A stretch of DNA of 28,859 bases from RGDT01 sp964630925 (GTDB taxonomy: Bacteria > Planctomycetota > Planctomycetia > Gemmatales > Gemmataceae), in assembly GCA_964630925.1 (NCBI GenBank), contig CAZVZK010000134.1, positions 1 through 28,859 of the forward strand. The letters are read 5' to 3'. The position numbers were made by a program, and so were the translations under genes. This document shows positions 11,280-17,006 of the stretch, piece after piece. The notes below the pieces were generated by a model, which worked only from the letters and a program-made list of their open reading frames with translations, was not told where the DNA came from and made no database searches. Position 1 is the stretch's first letter. Every line of letters starts with the position of its first letter.

Positions 11280-11453
11280 GCGGATTGACCGGATTTCATG
11301 TGGCCTTCTCGGCGCGGCCCGCCCGACTCCCCTGCCCGCCCCGCGCCGCGGGCCGCAGACACTCACCACGTGGTGATACCCGTCATGAAGTTGCCGGACG
11401 GCCTCGTGGCGGACGCCGCAAGGGTCTACGCGCTTGGCGGGGGCAACTTGCAT

Positions 11454-11489
11454 TTCATTTCAGACCCCCACACAAGAACTTGAAATGAA
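11454..11489. repeat. Inverted repeat, 9-bp arms
   Basis: TTCATTTCA (11454-11462) and TGAAATGAA (11481-11489) pair perfectly around an 18-nt loop. It is an AT-rich island like the palindrome at 41-74, and both carry a TGAAATG(C/A)A core. That may make them members of one dispersed element (inference). Confidence 0.5.
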
Positions 11490-11590
11490 GACAGTTGAGG
11501 CGTGTGAGGGCCTCCGCGTGCCGATGGCCGCCGGTGCCTGCCTGCGGCGGACGCGAGGCCCCGTCGGGCGCGAAGTCACCTGCCCACTCC

Positions 11591-11638
11591 CGCCGAGTCA
11601 CATGCCAACATCCCACCGATTTGGCATGTGACTCGGCG
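11591..11638. repeat. Perfect 18-bp inverted repeat
   Basis: The left arm CGCCGAGTCACATGCCAA (11591-11608) and the right arm (11621-11638) are exact reverse complements around a 12-nt loop. A further direct partial copy, GTCACATGCCACAT, lies at 11689-11702. The motif AGTCACATGCCA thus occurs three times in ~110 bp, in two orientations. No downstream T-tract or nearby gene end suggests a terminator. A protein-binding operator, cruciform or remnant mobile-element end are all possible. Confidence 0.85.
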
Positions 11639-12175
11639 TCCTTTGACGCGTGGTGTCACCGTCCGGCGCCGAGTGCGCGAGTCACCTTGTCACATGCCAC
11701 ATTCCAACTCCGCGCACGCCCCCCTGGCGGGAAGCGCGGGGCGCCGCGCGCCACCCCTTGACATCAGGTATACAGGCCTCCAATACTGAGTGGAGGGGGA
11801 GTCCTCGCCCAGGAAACCTCCCATCTCCCCGTCGATCTCTCCTTCCAGCCAGGCCCTGAAGTTTTCGCGCCTGGCCCCGTGTGTGGCCCGGCGGCGGACC
11901 GTGCGACCTGCTCCGCAAGGTCCGGGCGAAGAGCCCCGCGTCTGACCGCTTCCCAATACCCGCACTGCCTCCCACACGACACCTCCCTCGCGTGGCTCCC
12001 GGCTTGACCCTCTCCTTGCCGGCGCTTATCCTCTGCGCAGATGGAGTCGCCGTCGTGCAGCTCACCCAGATCCTGACTCCGGATGGCCACTTCCGACGAC
12101 GAGCAGCGCTGACGCCCCGATCACATCTTCCCCGGCCGGCGGCGGTTGGCGGCCTGCGTCGCAGGCGGTCTTCGG

Positions 12176-12230
12176 TAGGTCGCGGTTGAGGCCCGCCAGG
12201 GCCGAAGCCCGACGGGCCTGGGTTCAACCG
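12176..12230. repeat. REP-like palindromic element, copy 1 (full hairpin)
   Basis: A 43-nt sequence starting TAGGTCGCGGTTGAGG (12176-12218) recurs identically at 13838-13880. It folds into nested stems: GGCCCG/CGGGCC, then GGGC/GCCC with a CGAA tetraloop. In this copy there is also an outer stem, CGGTTGA (12182-12188) with TCAACCG (12224-12230). The GTAG tetranucleotide beside a bulged hairpin is reminiscent of REP elements mobilised by TnpA-REP (RAYT) transposases. That relationship is inference. Confidence 0.8.
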
Positions 12231-12381
12231 TGAGCGACGGGGCGAGGTTCCCCAGTGTGGTACGCTTCCAGCGTGCCGCGCCCCGCGCTGGCGTGCGCGC
12301 GCCCCCGCCGATAGAATGGCAGCGGAAGGGCCTCGCATTCCGACGCCATCCGCCCGAAGGCCCCGGCACAGGAGATCGGCG

Positions 12382-12696
12382 ATGGACTCTCACCTCACCG
12401 CCCCGGCCCCCGAGGTCGCCGGGGCCGGCCAGGTTCACCCCACGGACGACGCGCCGCCGCTGCCCGTCGCCCTGCGCAAAGAGATCACCGAGGCGGACGT
12501 GCTGGCCCTCGCCCAGAAGGCGACGCATCTGAACGGGTCGCAGTCCGTGCGTCGCGACGCGGACGGCGACCCCGCCCTGACGGCCTTGCGCGAGGCGCAG
12601 GCCCGGCGGGCCTCACAGTCGCGCAGGCGGCACGCCCGGATGGACCGGGAGCTGGAGGAGCTGGCCGCCGGAGACAAGGGGCACGCCGAAGGCTGA
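12382..12696 (+). CDS. Small hypothetical protein
   Basis: 104 residues from the ATG at 12382, preceded by AGGAG at 7-nt spacing; this site makes the case for the gene and against the longer frame. It has a Pro/Ala-rich N-terminus (MDSHLTAPAPEVAGAG), a central helical segment (VALRKEITEADVLALAQKA), and a strongly basic then acidic helical tail (QSRRRHARMDRELEEL). No signal peptide, membrane segment or recognised family. It lies 95 bp upstream of the 295-residue orphan gene on the same strand, possibly functionally linked, although a -10-like TACAAT lies between them. Confidence 0.6.
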   Translation: MDSHLTAPAPEVAGAGQVHPTDDAPPLPVALRKEITEADVLALAQKATHLNGSQSVRRDADGDPALTALREAQARRASQSRRRHARMDRELEELAAGDKGHAEG

Positions 12697-12713
12697 TTCC
12701 CCGCGAGATGAAG

Positions 12714-12719
12714 TACAAT
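12714..12719 (+). promoter_or_regulatory. Candidate -10 (TACAAT)
   Basis: TACAAT at 12714-12719, five of six to consensus, stands out in GC-rich DNA 73 nt before the GTG start at 12792. No clear -35 is seen. If it is a real -10, the ATG at 12708 cannot be the start of the gene. Confidence 0.33.
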
Positions 12720-12791
12720 GCGGGCGGGAAGAGCATCTTCCCGCCGCCACTCTTGTCGCGGCGTCGCAACATCCAGCCCCGAGGCAGAGCG

Positions 12792-13679
12792 GTGGCGCAA
12801 CACTTCTACCGGACGCCGACGAACGAGGACGCCCTTTCGCAAGGCGACATCTTCTTCGACCTCCCGGTCCCGCAGCTCGTCTTCGAGCCCTTGTTCCACC
12901 TCGAATCGGCGGGGTCGAACAACTACACGACGGCGAAGGCCGAGGGCGGGGCGCGTCCGGGCATGCGGATGCTCGCCGACATCGAATTCCACCACGGCAT
13001 CGTCATCACCCAGTCCTGCGACGCGCCGCGCGTGGATCGGATCATGGTCGCCCCCCTGCTGCCCTACGAGAAGGAGGGGAAGTCGGCGAAGGAGCAGTGG
13101 GCCTTCATCAGCAACCTCGCCACGTCCTTGCACGAGCCGACGCGGCTGTACCTCCCCGACGACGGGTCGCGGCGCCTCCCCCGTCACATCGTGGACCTCG
13201 GCGGGGTCTTCACCTTCCACCGGGAGGACATGGAGGCCTTCGTCCGCCAGAACAAGCGTGTGGCGGCGCTCGGCGTGGAGGGGCTCCGCTACCTCCAGTT
13301 CCGCCTCGCGGTCATGTTCTGGCGCGTGGCGCGCGATGACCACGAATGGCCGTCAGACAAGGACCTCGCCCTGAAGGTGAGCGTGCTCGAGGGCGACAGG
13401 AGCAGGTTGGAGAAGGAACGACAGAGCAAGCAGGGCGAACATGAGAAGGTCGAAGGGAAGATCGCGGAGGCCACCAACGACGAGTCGCGGGGCAAGCTCC
13501 AGAAGGCGAGGCAAAGGATCGAAGGCGAGCTGGCTGACCTGCGTCTCGACCTCGAGGAGAAGGAGAGAGAGCTGCGGCAGGCCCGGGCTGCCGTCGCGGG
13601 GAGGGCCGGGGCAGCGCAGGCGGGGGCGCCGGCACCGCAAGAGGCTCTGCCGCCGCCTCCGGCGGGGGATGGGGCATGA
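12792..13679 (+). CDS. Hypothetical protein with TQSCD motif and C-terminal coiled coil
   Basis: 295 residues if started at GTG 12792 (GAGG ~8 nt upstream). An ATG at 12708 would add 28 basic residues of no coding character and overlaps the TACAAT. Residues 1-190 are globular. GDIFFDLPVPQLVF (18-31) and HHGIVITQSCDAPRVD (67-82) carry a Cys-Asp pair after a predicted strand, as in an uncharacterised group of bacterial proteins with a (T/S)QSCD signature; I cannot name a family. DLGGVFTFHREDMEAF and LRYLQFRLAVMFWRVARDD follow. Residues ~195-270 form a highly charged coiled coil, with an Ala/Pro-rich tail. No signal peptide or membrane helix is seen, so it is probably cytoplasmic. Confidence 0.8.
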   Translation: MAQHFYRTPTNEDALSQGDIFFDLPVPQLVFEPLFHLESAGSNNYTTAKAEGGARPGMRMLADIEFHHGIVITQSCDAPRVDRIMVAPLLPYEKEGKSAKEQWAFISNLATSLHEPTRLYLPDDGSRRLPRHIVDLGGVFTFHREDMEAFVRQNKRVAALGVEGLRYLQFRLAVMFWRVARDDHEWPSDKDLALKVSVLEGDRSRLEKERQSKQGEHEKVEGKIAEATNDESRGKLQKARQRIEGELADLRLDLEEKERELRQARAAVAGRAGAAQAGAPAPQEALPPPPAGDGA

Positions 13680-13837
13680 GAGCCGAAGGAGCCATCGGCG
13701 TGACTCGTGGGTCACCGGCGTCAAGCAGGTTCGCATGGCCCGCATCCTCAACCCGGCGGCCCTGGCGGCGATGCTCCCGCCGAGCGGCAAGCCGTGAGCG
13801 GGCGGCACCCTGCCGTTCGCGTCGCCGGCCGTCTTCG

Positions 13838-13880
13838 TAGGTCGCGGTTGAGGCCCGCCAGGGCCGAAGCCCGACGGGCC
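13838..13880. repeat. REP-like palindromic element, copy 2 (3' arm missing)
   Basis: This copy is identical over 43 nt to 12176-12218 and in the same orientation. Even the upstream GTCTTCG flank is shared, apart from one inserted G in copy 1. The inner hairpin is intact, but the outer TCAACCG arm is absent: the sequence diverges immediately after CGGGCC. The two copies bracket the small gene and the TQSCD gene, 1.66 kb apart. Confidence 0.85.
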
Positions 13881-13934
13881 ATGCAGATTCGATAACCCGG
13901 TGGGGCGTTGAAGATGCACCGTCGGAGCATCGGG

Positions 13935-13962
13935 TTGACAGGGGCGAGGAATCGTGTACGCT
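13935..13962 (+). promoter_or_regulatory. Candidate promoter for gene at 14002
   Basis: Consensus -35 TTGACA (13935-13940), then 16 nt, then TACGCT (13957-13962). The -10 matches only three of six positions, but it sits 39 nt before the start codon with no other gene to serve. Confidence 0.42.
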
Positions 13963-14001
13963 GGTCGAGTAGTTAGAGGACGGTTGATCAGGGGATGAGA
14001 C

Positions 14002-14316
14002 ATGACGCCGATCTACCGAAGGGGTGGGCCGTACTTCGGCTTCCTGTATGCCGGCTATCTGTTCGACGCGAGCGCCGAGTATCTCGGCTGGGTGGATGAC
14101 AGCGGGAAGTTGTGGAGGGGCGACGACGGGTCATTCTTGGGCGTGTTGGTCGAAGACAACTACATCCTCCACCACACGACGATGAGCCAGCCATCAAGGC
14201 GGAGCCTGCGATCTCGCCCAAGCAGGCCGACCCCTCGTTCGCGATGGACTGACCGTGCCGCCCGTTCAATGCCGTCCGGGCACTGTGACGCGCTGGATGG
14301 GTTTCCGGATGCGTAA
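14002..14316 (+). CDS. Small protein, resembles 4-fold beta flower family
   Basis: 104 residues, start ATG preceded by GGGGATGAGAC. Residues 1-58 have repeated Gly-aromatic strands (YRRGGPYFGFLYAGYLFD, then EYLGWVDDSGKLWRGDDGS, then FLGVLVEDNYIL). From memory this matches the small '4-fold beta flower' family, whose members share the IYRR-G-GF-AGYLFD opening. The remainder is Arg/Ser/Pro-rich linker ending in GHCDALDGF, which family members also show near the C-terminus, so the gene appears complete. Function of the family is unknown. It lies in lower-GC surroundings with another small orphan downstream. Confidence 0.68.
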   Translation: MTPIYRRGGPYFGFLYAGYLFDASAEYLGWVDDSGKLWRGDDGSFLGVLVEDNYILHHTTMSQPSRRSLRSRPSRPTPRSRWTDRAARSMPSGHCDALDGFPDA

Positions 14317-14580
14317 CTTCCTCTAGGCCAAGGATCAACGGGTCGAATGCCTCGGCGGCACCTCGCGCACCACTTTTTCCTGAGCAGCTTGATCGCTTGA
14401 CAGCGAACAGACGAGGCCACAGCCCAGGCCGGGGACCAAACAGGGTCGCGGCACCGGTATCTCCTCGGAGTCGGAGTGGCGGTCGCGGCGACCGTACTTG
14501 TGATAGCGGAGCGCGAACCTTGGATGGTATCCCGGAGTCGGAAGGGGATGTGGGCTCTGTGATAGATGACGAGGTGGGCA

Positions 14581-14892
14581 ATGGCTGACGAATGGATCGC
14601 GGAAATCGACCTTGGGGAACACCCGATTGAGGGGAGCTACCTTCGGGAACTTCGTGAGGCGACGGTAAAGTGCGGAGGGTACATCTGGCGAATCCACAGA
14701 AACGATGCAGACCCATTCCCGTCGAACCCGCACGCCCACAACCTTGAGAACGGACTGAAGCTCCACCTGGGCACGGGGCAGTTGTACTTGGGGAGCAAGC
14801 CAGCAGGAGGCAAATTCAAGAGGAAGCATCTGTTCACTCTTCGGGCTTTGGCCGCTGAAAAGGGCCTTCCCCTCCCGCCACTCGCCGAGTGA
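14581..14892 (+). CDS. Small hypothetical protein
   Basis: 103 residues from the ATG at 14581, which has GAGGTGG directly upstream at good spacing and so decides the start over an in-frame ATG five codons earlier. It is a single alpha/beta-looking domain: EWIAEIDLGEHPIEGSYLRE, then YIWRIHRNDADPFPSNPHAH, then GLKLHLGTGQLYLGSKPAGG, and a basic KFKRKHLFTLRALAAEKG. The DPFPSNPHAHN and L-TG-LY-G pieces look conserved and recur in small bacterial orphans, often in accessory regions, but I cannot name a family. GC is lower than in the housekeeping-like genes. The 264 bp between it and the preceding gene hold nothing I can support. It converges with the GIY-YIG fusion gene 70 bp away. Confidence 0.7.
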   Translation: MADEWIAEIDLGEHPIEGSYLRELREATVKCGGYIWRIHRNDADPFPSNPHAHNLENGLKLHLGTGQLYLGSKPAGGKFKRKHLFTLRALAAEKGLPLPPLAE

Positions 14893-14962
14893 TACGAGCG
14901 CACAACCGCCTCTCGATCTTGCGCGAGTCCTCGTCTCTCTCGGCCTGAGCAGCAGTTCTGGC

Positions 14963-15976
14963 CTACCCGTCTTGCTTGGCCTGTTGCTTGCGTCGCCTTT
15001 CAGCGTCTTCTCGGAAGACCATCTGGCTGTAGCCCTCCTGATCCATCCATGTCTTGTCTTGAAGGTGGAGATGGACAGCGGCATTGAGCGCGTAACCGAC
15101 CGATTCCCAGATGCAAACCCGCTCGCCGATGGCAGACATCGTGAAGGCGAACCACATGTCCCGGAAGGGCCGTGGTGAGGCGGCGTAGACCGGGATGCCT
15201 AGTGCCACAGCGTAACCAATCTCAGCGACCGTCCCGTAGCAGTCGTGGGAATCGATCCACGCGAACACAAGGTCACTGCGCCGAATCGCACGGAGGCAGA
15301 GTTCAACGATCCGCTTTTCTCGCGGTGTGGCGTTCCCCGGCTGGTTGGCAGGTGAACCGCCGCCCTCCGTCGCCTGTCGCTCATCGGGGGCGAGTTGGCC
15401 GTGCCAGCCTTCTTGCTCCGGCAGAAGGTACCCCCCGTGTTTGCTCACGCGGTCGGCAGGGTAGGGTCCGGTATAGTCGTGTTCACCCCAGATCAGCCCC
15501 TTTGAGACCGGCCAGTCCTGTCCACACTCATCAATGTTCACGCGAGGCACCGAACCATCATGCCCCGAGTCGGTCTCGTCCATGTGATCATCACGGTCCA
15601 TGATGCGGGAGCGCCAACCCATCCCCGCCTGTTCGCCTCGTAGAAGGGGCGGCTCTTGGCGCACCGCGCCTGTGATCTTCCCCGCCACATACACTGCCAA
15701 CGGCGGTTTCCGGTTGATGGGCTGGCTCCCCACAGAGGCGCGGCAAACGAGTTGAAGGAGCTCGGGGCAAGGCTTGAACCACTCCCCGGCGATCCGATGG
15801 GCGTCGAAGCGCTTATGCAACTCCTTCTCGTTACTCCGTTCTCCAGGCATAGTGGCGAGCAGCACCAACTTCGATGGGTTGCCGGTCTGAAGCACGTCCC
15901 GCCGTGCCTCGGCGTCGTCCTTGGCCCAACCGATCTTGATGCTCAGGTTGCCGCTATCTTGTAGGAAGTAAATCAC
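14963..15976 (-). CDS. T5orf172/MUG113 GIY-YIG-like + nucleoside 2-deoxyribosyltransferase-like fusion
   Basis: 337 residues if started at the GTG at 15976, where GGGGAG lies 6 nt upstream and the first domain begins at once; an ATG at 16033 would add 19 residues. Residues 1-70 match the T5orf172/MUG113 branch of the GIY-YIG superfamily: IYFLQDSGNLSIKIGWAKDD, then RRDVLQTGNPSKLVLLA, then EKELHKRFDAHRIAGEWF. Residues ~92-300 look like a nucleoside 2-deoxyribosyltransferase fold: strand LAVYVAGKITG, then after a long polar insertion (~105-215) RRSDLVFAWIDSHDCYGTVA and EIGYAVALGIPVYAASP. E252 is placed as the catalytic Glu of that family. Function is unknown: a nuclease plus base-exchange or nucleoside/NAD-processing enzyme is possible (inference). 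It is monocistronic, in a lower-GC island, convergent with a small orphan. Confidence 0.85.
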   Translation of the reverse strand: MIYFLQDSGNLSIKIGWAKDDAEARRDVLQTGNPSKLVLLATMPGERSNEKELHKRFDAHRIAGEWFKPCPELLQLVCRASVGSQPINRKPPLAVYVAGKITGAVRQEPPLLRGEQAGMGWRSRIMDRDDHMDETDSGHDGSVPRVNIDECGQDWPVSKGLIWGEHDYTGPYPADRVSKHGGYLLPEQEGWHGQLAPDERQATEGGGSPANQPGNATPREKRIVELCLRAIRRSDLVFAWIDSHDCYGTVAEIGYAVALGIPVYAASPRPFRDMWFAFTMSAIGERVCIWESVGYALNAAVHLHLQDKTWMDQEGYSQMVFREDAERRRKQQAKQDG

Positions 15977-16596
15977 TGAAGGCTCCCCAAGCCGAGGCCT
16001 GTCATTTCGAACTTGTCTGTGGCCCTCCGGCATCCAGAAAGCTCAGGAGTGTGGTCGTGGGTATTCCCCGCCAAGGAATCGGAAACCGTCCGCCCGCGCC
16101 CCGTGGTGTTCTCCGCCAGCACCTTCCCGAACCCACCACACCTCAATTGCGAAAGCGGGCCTGTGTTTCGTGTTGGCCATCGTTCCGCTGTTCGTTTCCT
16201 CTTTGCCTACGGGGACTACGCCCGGCCGTCTCGACTTTCACCTATTCCCCTTGCCCACCCGCCTCGCGGGCCTTCTCTGCGAGCACGGGGCTCGATTGTG
16301 CCACATAGCCCCCGGAACACCTACGACGAGATTGTCCAGCAGGCCCCTGCCATCCCCGGCCAGGAGACCGCCACACCGGACCTCCCACTCTCCAGCGCCC
16401 GCCCCGCTGAACTACTGGCTGATAGAGCCGCTTCGGAGGCTGTTGGCCTCATCCGCCAGCGGCGAGGGTCTACGGCCCTGGGGATTTCCAACGCCCCGTC
16501 GCCCAACAAAGCGACCACCCCTACATCATCGTCCCGTGAGCATCCAGGGGTCACGCCCTCCCCGCCTTGCGCGGCCCCACGCTCGCTGCGCTCGCT

Positions 16597-16632
16597 CGGC
16601 CCCGGCCGCAAAGCCGGCCTGGCCGGGGCCGC
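16597..16632. repeat. GC-rich inverted repeat, 11-bp stem
   Basis: CGGCCCCGGCC (16597-16607) and GGCCGGGGCCG (16622-16632) pair perfectly around a 14-nt segment that itself contains a GCCGGC. An iterated CGCTCGCTGCGCTCGCTCG flank (from 16580) precedes it. It is probably a dispersed GC-rich palindrome. Confidence 0.7.
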
Positions 16633-16664
16633 TCGGCGCCCTCACACCTCACAACACAGCCAGG

Positions 16665-16691
16665 GGCCGGCAGCCTTCGGCTGCCGGCCCA
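16665..16691. repeat. GC-rich inverted repeat, 12-bp stem
   Basis: GGGCCGGCAGCC (16665-16676) and GGCTGCCGGCCC (16680-16691) are exact reverse complements separated only by TTC. A very stable hairpin, it is not followed by a T-tract. It lies 33 bp from the previous palindrome, and the two may form one composite element. Confidence 0.75.
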
Positions 16692-16938
16692 CTCGACCCA
16701 TCACGCACCATCAGGGACAATCCGCCCGAGCCACAACCCGCCCGAGCCACGCCCCGCAATCCACCGATCCCCCGGCTGTTGGAGCCGCTTCGGCGACATC
16801 AGTATAGCCCACGGCGAGGCTTTGCGAGTCGTGGGACTACCCATGACGCCAACGCCGGGCCGGCGCGTCCCACACGTTATTCCCACCCGCCGCCGGGCGT
16901 CTCCTCGCCGGGCATCCGCCCCGTGACAATGTCAGCCA

Positions 16939-16968
16939 TTGCCCGCCCCGCGCCGCCTGCCATATACT
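16939..16968 (+). promoter_or_regulatory. Candidate promoter for WD40 gene
   Basis: TTGCCC (16939-16944), 18-nt spacer, TATACT (16963-16968; five of six to consensus). It ends 38 nt before the ATG at 17007, and supports that start rather than the longer upstream open frame. Confidence 0.55.
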
Positions 16969-17006
16969 CAACCTCTGTCAGCGCCGCCACCGCGTGGAGA
17001 TCCGTC

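Larger units (their letters stand above)
11280..12381. other. 1.1-kb intergenic region rich in palindromes
   Basis: No confident gene is seen between the fasciclin promoter and the small plus-strand gene at 12382. Frames stay open because of GC content but lack family resemblance. It holds three inverted-repeat elements listed separately (11454-11489, 11591-11638, 12176-12230). A plus-frame fragment around 11404-11445 resembles the end of the dehydrogenase upstream. A minus-strand stretch (~11760-11880) reads like decayed coding sequence (FRAWLEGEIDGEMGGFLGED). It may be a site of repeated insertion or gene decay. Confidence 0.6.
13680..14001. other. Intergenic, contains repeat copy and promoter
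   Basis: No confident gene. A 20-residue plus-strand reading frame at 13735-13797 (MARILNPAALAAMLPP) has no ribosome site and is not called. The region holds the second REP-like copy (13838-13880) and a candidate promoter for the gene at 14002. Confidence 0.5.
15977..17006. other. 1.0-kb intergenic region with GC-rich hairpins
   Basis: No confident gene. The frame of the downstream WD40 protein is open back to 16170, but the translation is Pro/Arg/Ser-rich, lacks a ribosome site, and a good promoter lies inside it. Contents: two strong hairpins (16597-16632, 16665-16691); the phrase GAGCCGCTTCGG twice (from about 16434 and 16786); a CGCCCGAGCCAC direct repeat around 16735-16763; and the WD40 promoter. 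Lower GC at the left end matches the neighbouring accessory genes. Confidence 0.6.

Noticed and set aside
11757..11787. TTGACA with AATACT as a promoter
   Set aside because: The -10 is poor, the spacer is 18 nt, and no supportable gene lies downstream on that strand.
12182..12230. tRNA-like structure (GGTTCAA next to stems)
   Set aside because: No acceptor, D or anticodon arms of proper size; it is a simple nested hairpin and part of it recurs at 13838.
11682..12338. Minus-strand open frames between 11.68 and 12.34 kb
   Set aside because: No ribosome site or family match. One stretch (FRAWLEGEIDGEMGGFLGED) looks protein-like and could be a decayed gene, but the evidence is too weak for a call.
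13735..13797. 20-residue plus-strand peptide MARILNPAALAAMLPP...
   Set aside because: Lacks a ribosome site and recognisable homology; too short to support.
14002..15976. Complete toxin-antitoxin or named defence system
   Set aside because: The genes are small orphans and one fusion protein on opposite strands; no recognised defence partner is present and no operon is formed.
16170..17006. N-terminal extension of the WD40 protein
   Set aside because: The extension is Pro/Arg/Ser-rich with no family match, while the ATG at 17007 has a ribosome site, a signal peptide and a promoter 38 nt upstream.
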